Of a stretch of DNA of 64,000 nucleotides, positions 26,701 to 40,900 are shown one piece after another. The stretch lies in assembly GCA_029204225.1 (NCBI GenBank), contig CM055097.1, positions 38,989,106 through 39,053,105 of the forward strand, given 5' to 3'. The notes under the pieces were generated by a model. That model ran no database searches. It saw nothing but the letters and a program-made list of their open reading frames with translations, and was not told the DNA's origin. Source of the DNA: Diphasiastrum complanatum. Lineage: Eukaryota > Streptophyta > Lycopodiopsida > Lycopodiales > Lycopodiaceae. The position numbers and the translations under genes were made by a program. The stretch's first letter is position 1. Each line of letters starts with the position of its first letter.

Positions 26701-29700
26701 GGTTTTCCAAAGAAATTCCGTTGCAACCTTGTTCTACAACAACAAGCTAAAAATTGAACCTGAGGCAGTGAAATCTGACGAACAAAAGATGGCCATTTAT
26801 GAGAATAATATAGAGAAATATGTTTCTCACTTAAGGTGGCCCAAATATTTCTTGACTTCCGACAAAGGATTTACGAAACATGGCACTCAACAAAGGACTA
26901 CACGACCTTCATTTTTGAGAGCAAAAATGCTTAAAGTAAGGGGAGTGTCGTGTGTTGCATGTAATTAGCCCATGAGCTTGCTAGCCAAATATAGCCATGG
27001 AGCTAAATTAGATTAGAACAAGTAATAGGACAATGAATAAAGTGGCTCGAACAACCTCGCTATATTTGTGAATAGCAGAATTGTAATAATGGTTGTAAGG
27101 CCCAATTTAGCCAAATAAGGCCCCAAACTTGTAATAGAATTACAAATGACCACTATAAATAGCCGAGGTCGTGCCAAATTTGGAGGCTATTATTCATTTT
27201 CATAATTTTGAACTCTATGTTTTCTCTTGTGTTCTTGAAGCTTCTCTTTGAGAGCTTTCTTGAATGGTAAGTGGTTCATGTGCCTAAAATCACATGAGAG
27301 CTATGATCATGCTCTAGAGTCAGGCCCCTATCCTTTGAATGATCTCCATTCATTAATAATGGAACCTTACTTTGCCTAATTTGGTGAAGTTTTGCCTAAG
27401 ATTGGCACATGACATACCCAAGGCTTCGTAAAAGCTTTGAGAACTAATAATACACATCGTCTGCTTCAAGAATCAGAACAAAGTAGAAATGTATTGTGTC
27501 AACGGGCCAAGCTAAAAGGGTCACATATCTTTATGGATGATGACTTGACTCACATTCAAGTTGAGGAACGTCACAAAGCTTTCCAAGACATGAAGACTAT
27601 GGGATGATGTGTGATTTATAAAGGTGGCCAAGTTCGATACCTTGATGATGCACCCAATGATCCTAGTGCACACTAATTGAGGATTGGGATGTTGTTAGAA
27701 AATCCATCGTCGAAACCGATCATTGCTAAGACAAAATCAAGTGACGAACCTGTGCACTGGAGCCATAGACCACCGTCAAGCAAGTTCGGATCTTTGATAA
27801 GCCACGATATCACATACCACCGTACCTTACCCTCGACCCTCACCTACCTACATCCTGAGGCCTAGATTATCGTTCTAACCTAACCACAAGTGGAAGAGCT
27901 CCTCATTCTCTAGGAGAAAATACATAATAAGCTCTTGGAGATCCACCTCTATACATAGACTAGGTGGGGTCATCTATGACCAAAGGGGTCACACCTGACC
28001 AATGACACGTGTCTGTTTTGCACACTAACGTGGGTCCATAACGAGGTGTCACCTTGCGCCAACAGAACATTGATACATGGCACCAAATTGACCTTTAGCT
28101 CCAAAATAGCGTTCTATCCCATAGAATGAGACCGTTACCTCAAGTATTTTGTTACGTACCCTTATGGGTATGTAACCCCTCCCACTTTAAGAGCCTCCTC
28201 CTAAAGGGAACAAATCAGGGAAGTTCAGCTGTAAGTAGTCTTCCCTCTCCCATATGTCCTCCTAATTTGACTTGCCTTTCCAACGTACCAGAAATTCAAA
28301 AACCAAACCATTTCTCAGTTGGCGTCGCACGTCGACAACCTTCTCTGGCATTGTTGGTACAAAGGTAGTTAGATCCTCCAATTCAACTAGTTCATCTTCC
28401 GGAATTAGGGAATCCCTCCGACTAAGTCACTCATTTAAACGCCTTACATGGAAAACAAGATGATCTAATCAAAAGATCTAGCTGATAAACGACCCGGTTG
28501 ATTATATTTACAATCTTATATGGACTGCTATATTGTGGAGATAGCTTATGACATTTCCCCGTCCGCAATACCTTAGAATCCTTAGGGATTTTAAGATATA
28601 CCCAAGTTCCTACCTCAAATTCTCAAGATAAGCGACCACGAGCATAGAACTGAGCTCTATCTTGAGCAATTTTAATGCTGGAAGACCACTTCCAGCATTT
28701 CTTGCATATCTTGTAGGAAATCCACTACAACTTGCACCTTGAGACCATTGAGTCTGACAAAAATTGGCGAACATGCCTGAAAGCGGACTAAATCCGATGG
28801 CAGTCACACTATTGTACGCGAACTCAACCATTGGGACATACTTTTTCCAATCGGACTGTCGATGAGAGACATATGCTCTGAGCATATCTTCCATCGTTTG
28901 GTTGATACGTTCTGTCTGCCCATCATGTTCTGGGTGATTTGAAGAACTAAGACTAAGGAGTTTCAAGTTTATAAAGAACTGACTGCCAGAACTTGCTAGT
29001 GAATTTGGAGTCACGGTCACTAACAATATCATTCGGCAAGCCATACAATCTGAACTACGGTTGGATCCCGCTTGTTACAGGTCACAGGCCAGGGCACAGA
29101 GGGTGGATCTCGATCCTACGGTGGGGTGGATCATGTGACGTTCTGTTCCTTGTGGTTAACCGGCACTTGGCGGTTTGTGGTAAAGTAGGATGTAACATCC
29201 AATCATTGATGAACATGCGCTAAACATATCGGTACGACATGGCATTGGATTGGATACAGATTTCTTCGTTGCTTTCCGCTAAAGTCGTCTTCCTTTGTTG
29301 AGGGCATTGGCTCTCCTTACGATAATCTTTCCACAAACCGAGGGCATGCTCTTCTCACTAGTGATTTTAACGCCAAGACAGCCTGACGCCCAGATTGATT
29401 TCCACAATGTTGCTGATTAGTTAGGCATGTAGTAATCATGTGAAATGCTATCATGGAGACCAATGTGCAAAATATAGCCCAAAAACAAAATAAGCACAAT
29501 AGAAAAAGCACACTGCATATTAGAAATTGGAACTACGATTCAATCTTACCGCATGTGCTGGAACTTTTCGATGATGAAGAAGGGGTGACCCTAATGATTC
29601 TTGTATATACAAAGCCTGCCAAATGAATCACCACATCATTAGAAAATACCACCATTCATTCTCATCAGGAGATTCATCATAACCACATGCTTGGCAATAC

Positions 29701-32700
29701 ATTCTTCAACCATGAATTTATAGATTAATTACATAACTTTGAATGCTCAGCTTGTTTTCCAATTAGTAGCTTACAAAACTAAGCACCTGTGAATCAATCA
29801 CTTTATAAAGAAGATTTGGATCACTTTCAGATACTGAGAGAAGTTCAAAGAAAACTTCCACATTATCGGTTGGCTCTAGCCCAGCTTTCTTCCGCAGCTT
29901 CTGAATTCGATTTACTACCTGAAATTCAGCAGCAGTAGATAATTTAAAAAATAGCACATATCTTTCTATTGCCAAGAAATGAAGTGCTAACATGAAAGCA
30001 ATCATCCCGCCTAAGCTTATTCTCACAAAAATAAATGACTTCTTTGCTAGCTAAGACTGCACACTTTCGAATTCCCTGCATCAGGAAACCAAGACTTTTC
30101 TCTGTAAGAAACCTTATTTGGGCCAAACATTGAACCTTTTGGATGTTTGGTTTGTGTGAAATGCTAACAACAAACATAGTCCAAAACTCTGTATCAAAGG
30201 GCTAGGTGCTGGAATAATATAAGGCAGTGAACACTTTATATATCAAAGTCTAAGAAAAATCGGCTTATCCAAGAATCCAGGTCTGTGAGTGCACACATTT
30301 TCTGGCAAAGATCTAATAGCACTGTATTCCATGATCAATTGTATCTCACCTACTATGCAAATGCTATTAATGAAATACAAGAAATGTGGAGGACAAACAG
30401 TTTATAAAGAGAAGAGTATTTGTGTGTCCAGGAGTTTAGCATTCTTTTTTTCTTTTTTTAAACAAGAGATCAACAGGGTTTCAATTTGGGGGGGAGGGGT
30501 TCAGATTAAGAAAAATAATGCGATTTCCAACCTTTTTTGTGTTTTTTATTTTCTAAATTCTGGTTTATCAATGCTCAATTTGAAGCCGTTATATACATTT
30601 CTACTAAAATTGAGAAGCTCATAATATTTAATTAGGCGAAAGGAAAAACATTTTAGTGAACCAATATAATGAGACCGACAATAATTTTGGGGGTGTAAAC
30701 CCTAAGCCATAAGAAAAACAAACTAATTGGAAGCCTTTGCAAAACCATACAACACCCTGCAAAAATTGAGAAAACTTAAGCTAACAAAACATCAATCACA
30801 TAGCAAACACTAGCATTCAAAACACGACATTATACAAAGACTTCATTAAAAGTTCGGCAAATGAAACACTCAACCCAACAGCTCAGAAAATGAAAGACTC
30901 ATCAATAGCTTGAAAAATGATACACTCATCAATGGCTTGAAGAATCGACAACTACCAAATTGCATCATTTTGTTTATTCCTCCACCACCATTTTGCTTGA
31001 TGCCCAGGTTTAATGCACAAGAAACAAAGATTTTCCTTTATTGCCAACTTGCGTGCCTTGTCTTGAATTATCAGCTTCTTGTTCTTCTTATTTTTGTGAG
31101 CCGCAGCATCCAATTCATCACAATATTTCTTCCTTTTGTTCTTAGGCTTATCATTTTTCGGTTTTGGGCCAATTGACCGTGCATGCTTTTTCGTGAAGCA
31201 ACAACTGTGCTATCATAGGCTTTCGCCACACGGATAGCATCCTCAAAGTATGGAGAACATTTTGCTTACATCCATTTTGATACTCAGCAGGTAGTCCAAA
31301 CACGAACTGCCATTGAGCCAACTTGCAATGAAAAAGCGGCACCTTGGCCAAAACATCGGTGAGTTATTGGACATACGTGTCCATTTCCCGATTGCCCATC
31401 CGGAAGTTAATGAAGTGAATATACATCTCTGAGTCGCTAATGACAACGAAGGCCTTCCGGAATTCCTCAAGGAATCTGGCCAAGGTTGCTGCTTTTGAAG
31501 GAAGTTCCCTCCACCAAGAATCTTTGCCTTCCAGAAACAAGATGATCAATGATATTAATTTTTCCTTCGGGACGTTATGCAAGCTAAAATAACTTGACCA
31601 TCAATTAATCTAGTCTCCAACAGCTTCGGGGCATTTGAATTTTTTCTCACTGGTATACATAAAAGGCACTGCATTTGGTTATCGTGTTGTTTTTTACTTT
31701 GACGAAGTTCCAATATAGGAATAACTGACTTCAGTCAATCGGTCCTCCCACGTCAAGAGACACCGGCTGGATTTTGAGAGAGGAAATGAATTCTTCTCTG
31801 ATGACCGGAACTTCTTCATTAAACATTAGCCTAGGAAAAATACAATTTTTTCCTCATTAGCAAGTTTGTGTTGAGTGATGCAATAAATTGTCGAAGCAAT
31901 ATTCATAAAAAAGTTTCTATTTTTCATGAATGCATATGCTCGAAATGCTCTTAAATGCAAACTTAAATTTTTTGGCAAGAAGTAGAAAACAACTGCATAT
32001 GCTCAACTACCATTTCTATGTCCTTTAATTGCCGTAAAAAAATGAAAGCTAGTAAGCTTCAAAAACCATTCATGAAGCTTTTAGGAAAAAATAAAAAAAG
32101 CATTTGGACTAAGTCTCACCCCCCTCCCCACCCCCTTCACTTTTCTAAGGGAGGGGGCTTGGGGTAGCCCGTCGGGCTACCCTCCCCTCCGTCGTAAAGC
32201 TTCTAGGGCCTTGCGGCTAGAAACCAGCAAATACCCGAGCCTCCTTTATTATCCCGAGCACTCCCATGGCCCGAGAGATAGTGGGAGACAGAGAAAGAAA
32301 GATCTCTATTAATGTCCTTGAAATACCCGAAGGTACATAGGACTAAGAAAAGGTGCATGTCAAGTGTGCACATATAGGAGCTTAAAAGCTGAATTAGCTA
32401 AAATGAAACAATAGCTGCAATCTAAAAAACTATATATACTGAGATGGCTGGCACAATCAAAGCCCATCAGCTTGGTATAATAAGTGTCCAAGAGCCAGGA
32501 AAAAATGGTATATGGTATGTTGTGAAACTATAGCTGAATGTGCCGCAGACCTCTGTCAGTGTCATCTCAACTGCTGTGGAGCTATGGACTGTGGTCTATG
32601 AACTGGTTCTCTCTCTCGGCGTCGACACTGTCTCTACCGTTTGTGTCTAAAAGCAACCGGAATCTCAGCCTCTCCCTCAGAGTCACTACTTAAGGCTACA

Positions 32701-33745
32701 TCTTGTCTGTCTCTGGTGGGATAGGAACTCCCTGATGCTTAGTTGTATCAGGGGTGTGGGGTGGGTACAAGCATGTCCAATCTCGTCATCCGCAAGTCTA
32801 ACATCTCCTGAATCATCAATGCAACACAGCTGGGGTCCTCATATGATATCAAGGTAGAAAGTGTGACTACGTACTCTCTGAACAAGTAGTAATATCTCCC
32901 TCGTATCTCATAATAAGTTGTGCATCTGAAGACAAAATGTGACTCATCCTCTACCTCATGTGTGTCACACATACTACAAAACCGGGCATCCCGCAGAGTG
33001 CCAATATATCTGCCAGTCTCAATGGCTAGATGATGTGACGAGAACCCGAAACTAAACAATCACCATCCGCGCGCGCTCGCGTCCGTGCGTGCGTGGTAAT
33101 GGTATATCTCGTTGTCCTCAAATATTACTGCTGTCAAAGAAAGATGTAATGGGGAGAACGCAAAAAGGTGGTCTCGATAAGTGCTGTTGATGTCGCCAAG
33201 GAGGTCGTCTCTGAGTAGAGGCTTTGTGGACAATATGAGTATGTTTAATACGTCGTCTCTGGTCTCTATGTCGGGAAAGGTCACTGTAGTTGCCACCGTC
33301 ATCCGAGCCAAGGTCCATCCGCGATCTCCTGCGGGAGAAAAACGATGTGATCTGGAGCTATGTGTCAGGATGTGTCGGTGGCTGGCATAGGTCTTGTCGT
33401 AGTAAAAACATCTCTCTGACCATAAGTGCAACGCATCGTCAATCATCATATGCTATAAGGGACCGTAGTGTGACCGGAGTATCTCGAAAAAGGCAATGAT
33501 ATCTCGCTGATCTCATAGTAGACTAGACATCTAAATAAAAAGTGCTCCTCGGACTCCACCTCAGACACAAACATATCTGGCAGATCCTCTCCTCATGGGG
33601 TACCATGGAAACGTCCAACCTCAATCTCAAGCTGATGTGATGAGACTCATAACTGACCCAGTGTGAATCTCAGACCATGTGATAATCCAGAGTCTAAATA
33701 ACGTGGTAGAACTGGGGTCTCCATTGCATCCATCTCCAAGAAATG

Positions 33746-33834
<89 letters not shown>

Positions 33835-34869
33835 TTTTTATGTCTTTTCCATGCCAAGACACATATAAGACTAGTAGATGTAAATATCATGTACGTGGTA
33901 ACAGTGGGAGCGTATGAAATGTCTTTGAAACAGTAATGACAGAAACAACATATCTAAGTACTATGAACTGAAATAAATGAGATGAGATATATAGGAGCAT
34001 AAGTGCTACTAAATATTAGAAATGAGATACATCACTATCATCTTGTCCTGTTGCTGCTATAGAAGGCTATGATATGAGCTGCAACATGAGGTAACCCTGG
34101 TAGTCATTGACGTTGTCTAGAAGGATGAGACATGTGTCTCCTAAAGATAGGTCGGACAACTCGAGCTGCAACATGACTGTGAGTGGTGCGCTATCGTCGT
34201 TATTATCATCGTCATCATCAAACTTCTGGTTCTATCGGGGTCTTCTGTCTTCTCCTAGAGAAGAAAGAAGTAAATTGTCGTAGTAGGAACATCTCTCGTA
34301 TCATAAATGCAACATAGCAAGAGACCTCATATGCTATGAGTGATCGTAGTGTGGTCGGTGTGTCACGAAACAGGTAATAGTATCTCCCTTAAAACTCATA
34401 GTATACAAGGCACCTAAAGATAAAATGCTCCTCGCACTAGCATAACTGGTAGATCCACTCCTCATCTGGAATATCATGGATCTCTAGGTCTCAATAGCCA
34501 ATTGATGTGATGATACGCGAAGTTGGCCCAATGTGAATCTGAGTCCAAATACTATGGCAAAATTGGGAACTCTGTTGTCTAATTCAATGAAATGAGTCTG
34601 ATAATAGTTGGGTAACCCCCAATTGTCGTCTCCATGTATGATCAACATATGCCCTATATAAAAAGTGTTTGATATACCAGTGAGTACCCAAGGGAAGATC
34701 TATAATGGAGATACCAAATGACTCAAGGAGGTGGAATTTTTGAGAAAATCATGACCTGTATCCTTGATCATGAAGAGAACAAGTGCTATCTGTGTACATC
34801 TCCCCTTTGCATTTGAAAGTGCCTGAACTCTCTGAATATATGCAAGAAGCTGGAAAGTTGCATCTATTT

Positions 34870-34908
<39 letters not shown>

Positions 34909-37900
34909 AAGAAGAAAGAAAGCTTTATAAATGTCTTTTCCATGCCAAAAGGCATATAAGACTAGTAAATGTACATGTCAAGTATGTGGTAACCATAGGA
35001 GCGTATGAAACGTCTCCAAAACAGTAACAAAAGTAGCAAGTCTAGAGCTAAAGCTATAAACTGAAATAGATGTGATGCTATAAAAAACAAGTGGGAGCAT
35101 GAATACTGCTAACAGTCATGAGTGAGGTATGACGCTATCATCTAGTCCTGTCCTGCTGGTGCTGATGCTATAGAAGGATGTAATACGGCCTGCGGCATGA
35201 AGGGCCACTGGTGGTCTCTGACGTTGTCTGAGAGGATGAAGAGGTCTCCTCGTGATAGGTCGAGTAGCTCGTGCTGCAACATGGGTATGTGTGTGAGCTT
35301 CCGCCTCTGAACTCACTGCAGACTGGAGTATGGTACCATAGAGCTTCGTGAGAACATGTCCGATCATGATGGTGCGGTAATTACCAGGAATCATGGGATC
35401 ACCATTTTTATGAATAGGGTGGATGATGTTGGTGCACCAGGATGAGGGGAAACCAGAGACAACGGCGGAATTGAGGAGAGTGGCTAGTGTGGGAGCGAGG
35501 AGGTCGGAAGCATGGGTTAGGAGTTCAGATTCAAGGTCTTCGATATCTCTTGCTTTATGGGACTTCATTCTCTTGATGGCCGTAAGTACCATGTCAGATG
35601 TGAAGAAGGTGAACTCAGAAAGGTGTGGGGAGATAGAGATGGGTGCGTCAGTGGGTATGGTATATAGTTTGGTAGCATATTCGGTCCATATGCGAAGGTC
35701 ATCCAGGAGGGGTGGTGGAGCTCAAGGGATAAACTCACGCCAAAAGGCGCCTGAAGAGGAACTGAAGAGAAGATCAACAAGAGGCGTTCCTTCAGAGTCA
35801 TCATAGATACGCTTTTTTCGGCGGAGTGTGCGACGGTAAGAGCGCCTGGCGGAGTGGAGGAGATGAGGATTGTGAGTGCGGGCATGGGTGACTAGCTGAT
35901 AAGAGAGCGACATTCAGCATCATACCACGGGGGGGTGTGTGGGTCATATCGATGAGGAGCGGGTGCCTATGCTTTTATGGGGTTTAGATGGAAAAGCAAG
36001 GGAAGCAGCGATATGAAGAGAAGTGCTAAGAAAGGCAGCTTGAGTCTCGACTGTACTATCGTGAGGGAAGGAATGGAGCAAGGAGGTTAGGAACTCCTGG
36101 TAGACTGGTGTATAGAGAGAACTGAATGTGAGAGAAAGAAAGAAAGAAAGAAAGAAAGCTTTATTAATGTCTTTTCCATGCCAAAAGGCATATAAGACCA
36201 AAAGGAGTACATGTCAAGTATGTGAAAACCATGGGAGCGTATATAAACGTCTCCAAGAAAAAACTATGCATAAAAGAAAAATGAGTAATACAGCTGTGAA
36301 CTACAAACTGCCAACTGTCCATAAGTGGGAGCAAGAGTAGCTGCCATGAGTAGAGTAGTATCAGATAGTTTCAGATACTGCTGCTGTTGAAAAAAGATGT
36401 AATACGAGCAGTATTAGGAGGTATGGGCCGTCGTTGACGTCGTCTAGGAGGGTGAAAATTGTGCACTCTCGTAACAAGGCGAGAAGTGTGAACTGCTGCA
36501 TGACTATGAGTGATACACTGTCTCTGACATCGGTGAGGTGGTATGTCGTCGTCAGGCCGTGTCCGTCTCCTGGTGAAGAAAGACGTAATCTGAGCCTGAG
36601 AGCTAGGATGTGGCTGGTGAGCTGTCTGGTACATATCCTGGCGCAGCAAGACCATCTCTCGTAGCATAAGTGCAACACAACGAGAGTCCTCATATCCCAT
36701 CAGTGCTCTAAGTGTAGTAGGCATGTCACGGAATAAACAATGATATCTCCCTCTAATCTCATAATATATGGGGCATCTGAAGATGAAATGCTCCCCGGAT
36801 TCTATCTCATGTAGGGGACACAACAGGCATAGTCTCTCCTCTCGTGGTGTACCCTGGAATCTGCCTGTCTCAATAGCCAACTGATGTGAGGAGACTCTGA
36901 ACTGTCCCAAAGTGAAACGGAGACCGTGTGATAGTCCAAAAGTAAAACTGGAAGACCAGTGGCATCCTGCACTAGAAAGTGGGTCCGGTAGTAGTCAGGC
37001 TTAACCCCCAGCTGGTGACGCCAGGTACGGTCGAGATATGCTCTGTATAAAAAACGTTTAATGTATTGGTGTGTACCCAAAGGGAGATCAGCGATAGCGA
37101 TACCAAATGCTTCCATGAGGAAGTGTGATGCGTGAAAGAACCATGATAGCCGGTATCCCTGAGTCTGAAGGTGATGAGAGGACATGAGTGCAATCCGAGT
37201 ATATCTTTGCTCGGTATCAGGAAGTGCCTGAGCTCACTGGATGTACGTGATAAGCTGGAAGGCAGCCTCAATCTGAATAGGGGGGTTTGCAAGCTCCGCA
37301 ATGATGATCTCATGGGGAACCAAGGGCTTCGCTCGGATCATGCGAGCCAACATGGTGGTCTGTAACCGCGAAATGCTGGACCAGTGTGAAGATGATAATC
37401 CTGTGCACCATATCTCTGCGGCATACAAGGCTGAGGGGGTGACGATGGTATCAAACAGTCAGCACTTACTCGGAGCATCACGAATAGACTTGCGGAAGCA
37501 GAATCTCTCCAGCTGGACTAGGGAAGAGTGGCCCTTCCCAAGTCTAGAAGTAGCTGCCTGTCTCATACTGAAGGTAGGACCAGAGAAGAGCACGCCCAAG
37601 TAAGTGTATGAAGAAACCACCTCTAGGTACTGTCCATCGAAGGTAAGCTCCTGGCGCTGCATGAACGCCCGAGAGGTATTGAAGACCATAACTTTGGTCT
37701 TCGAGAGGTTCATCCCTAAACCCCACTGAGTACAAAAAGTGTGTAAACAGTCCAACTGTCTTTGTAATTCCTCTCTGGTACGAGAGACTAGTACCACATC
37801 ATCCGCATAGAGAAGGATGGCAATCAAAACGTCTCCCAGCCGACACCCATCCCCACCACACTGAGAGATGACCTGCTCTAGCTCATCAATATATAATCCA

Positions 37901-40900
37901 AAGAGAACAGGTGAGAGAGCGCATCCCTGCTTAACCCCAATAGTACTCCAGATCTGCTCAGAAATGCCAGTACCATGACGAAAGCAACCCAAAACTCTCT
38001 CATAGAGAGCCATGACGGCTAGAATAATATCTGTAGAGAAACCTAGGTCTCGGAGTCTCTGGATAAGTAAAGAGTGTGGAACTAAATCAAAGGATTTCCT
38101 GAAGTCCACAAAACAACAGTAAACCTTTTCTTTCCTCTGTCTAGCTTCCTCAATGATGGGGCGGAGTGTGAATATGTGATTTGTAGTGGAATAATGAGCA
38201 CGGAACCCTGCCTGACCCAAAGCATGTAATCTCCTGGACTCTGCTTCTGAGCTAATTGCAGACATCCATTCCTCCCATTCACAGCTTCCGTATCTCCCAT
38301 ACCACCCTCTCTGATCATTCGTTCCTATCCTTCGCTACTGGCCACCTTCCACCACCACAACTTCAACACCAGTCCACCATCCTTCCTCGTGCACCCAAAT
38401 ACACCTTCCATCCCCTGTCTATCCCACTCTACCAGGAATCCCTCACCTCCTTACTTCACTCTTTTCCACACAGTGAATCACTGGAATCACAAGCCGCCTT
38501 CCTCACCACCTGTCTCAACTCTGCGGCTACTTTGGCTTTCCCCTCTAAACCTCATAAACACAAACCAGTCCATCCTCGATCATCACGACCTTTCCACCCA
38601 CCGTGGTATGACGCAGAATGTCGATCCCTTCACCACTCTGTCACACATGCTCGTTTCCACGCTCGCCATCTCCTCCGCTCTTCACGACAATTGTACAACC
38701 GCTATAAACCAGCTTGCAGCCTCTATAAGCTCTCAACAAAAGGTTGAATACAAGATTTCACTTACATACAAACAACCAGCCATCCAAAATGGGCTTGAAA
38801 CAGTAAAATTGTATCTTTTTGAACAAGAAACTAAACCAGTAATAAACTCAGCATAATACACTACTCATAGAATCAAAAATCATTTAGTTTCCTTGCCTTT
38901 CAAGCACTTAAATTCTGCCTCTGAAAAGCAAAATTCTCAGCCTTTAACTACTGGCAATAACCCCTTTTAAGGGCTGAAATTTTGCCTTACATTCAAAAGC
39001 AAAAAAAGCAAAGGCAAATTGCAAAAAACTTTTGGCAAGGAGTGATTTCACATCCCTTCCAAAATCACTTTCCAAGAACCTGATTAAACAAACTTGTTGC
39101 AAGACTTGGTAGTGCACTTACCTTGCAACAAAATTCTCTTGAAAGTCTGTACTCCAACTCTGGGCTTCCTTTTCAGTACTTTCCAACAACAATTCCACCT
39201 AACTTTGGCTCTGATACCACTTTCAAGTCCTACAGCAAGGATCCAACACTAGGCAACTAAACCAAGGAAACAAAAGGAAATCGGATGGTGGATAAACCAA
39301 CCCAATCAAACCTAGATCGACCGGATCTAGCCCCCAAGTTGTGGATCAATAAAGCTCAATAGGAGAGAGGGATCACACTAGTAGCATGTAGCTACAATCA
39401 CCAAAATCAAGCATACACTAGTGAGAGCCCTATGGGTATACTTAAACCCTCCAAGGCCCATCCACCACTAGCAGTGAACTGTGACACCTCACTACACACA
39501 TCAACAGCCTAACTGGGCCACCTCATCCACTTCTCCTACGAGTCATTGTTAGATCCATGCAAATCCATCATCTTGTGATTTAGGCCTCCAACCATTGATT
39601 ATGACTTTAACCATCCTATAATGTCCAAACACAATTTCAACAATAACCATTGAGGTCATAGCAATCAATTGTGAACCATATGACAAATAAACTTGGCAAT
39701 ATTAAAGGAAAAAACTCACATGTCCTCTTAGAGGATTGATCGCTGAACAGCCTCCCTAACATAGTCCATGAACTCATAGATAAGGCCCATGGTAACATAG
39801 ATAGGTCGAAGCACCAATACAAGCTCCTTTTCTACTGCCAAAGTTCCTCGTCGAACACAATGGTTAAGAAGTGCAACCCTTGTGACGACGTGCTCTACTA
39901 CCACTCATGAAACTTGGGGCAGGCAGCCATCCTCTACAACTTTGGACGATAAAGCAACAAAATGATCCATGACTAGTAGAATGGTAAGCAAAGTGACTAA
40001 TGACAAGATTCTTGAGGTCTAAGTGCCTATGCAAGCCGAACATGGCCACGGCTCGACACTTCCATGTCATAAAGGACTAACACTAAGTGCAAGCAAGATA
40101 TCTCATGAACCATGAGGTCTAAGAGTGCGTCGTGCAAGGAGTTTAGATAATGTGGGGGTAGGCTGCAATCACCAACTTCCCCATCTCAATGCATATGATG
40201 CATTGTTTGTGCCTTCCATGGACTGGCATACATAGATCAGTAGTGTCAAGGAAATGAGCCCTTCACCCCTTGCTAGATGGTGAATCTCTCTTGGCATTGT
40301 CGCCAATGTTGCCTGAAAGGACGACCTTGTAAGCCCTAATCGACAAGCCCTACCAAATCAAAACAACTAAAAAATCCTAAAAATTCGTCCTAGAAAAATA
40401 AAAATTGTAAACTTTTATGCAATGTCAAGCCATGGTGGTTGAATTTAGCATGAACCGTGAGTGATCAGCGCCAAACACCATAGCCTAACACATTCTCCTA
40501 GGCCTAAAAACCCTAAAATAACACATTCCCCTAGGCCTAAAAACTCAAGCAAATAATGATCATAAACTTAAATGGGAAGGACTATCACTAATGGGAATGT
40601 AAGAAATGAAGTAATGCCCAAAAACCCTAAACATCCTATCAGCACCAAAGATTTTTGAAAAACTAAAAGAAAGTTCAAAAAACCATAATATGAAAAAAAC
40701 CACCAAATGTAAGGCTATGGAGTTGGCTGAACCTACAATTGTATTATGTACAACAATGAAACATAGCTTGCAAATGCTTGCAAACTTGTTTCACTCGGAT
40801 TGGATCATAGTAACAAGATTTGTCCACAACCTCCTTGCTAGCGGCTCCCTTCAAAAAACGAGCCATGATTTATATATAGGGATTTTAGGGTTTTTTGTTT

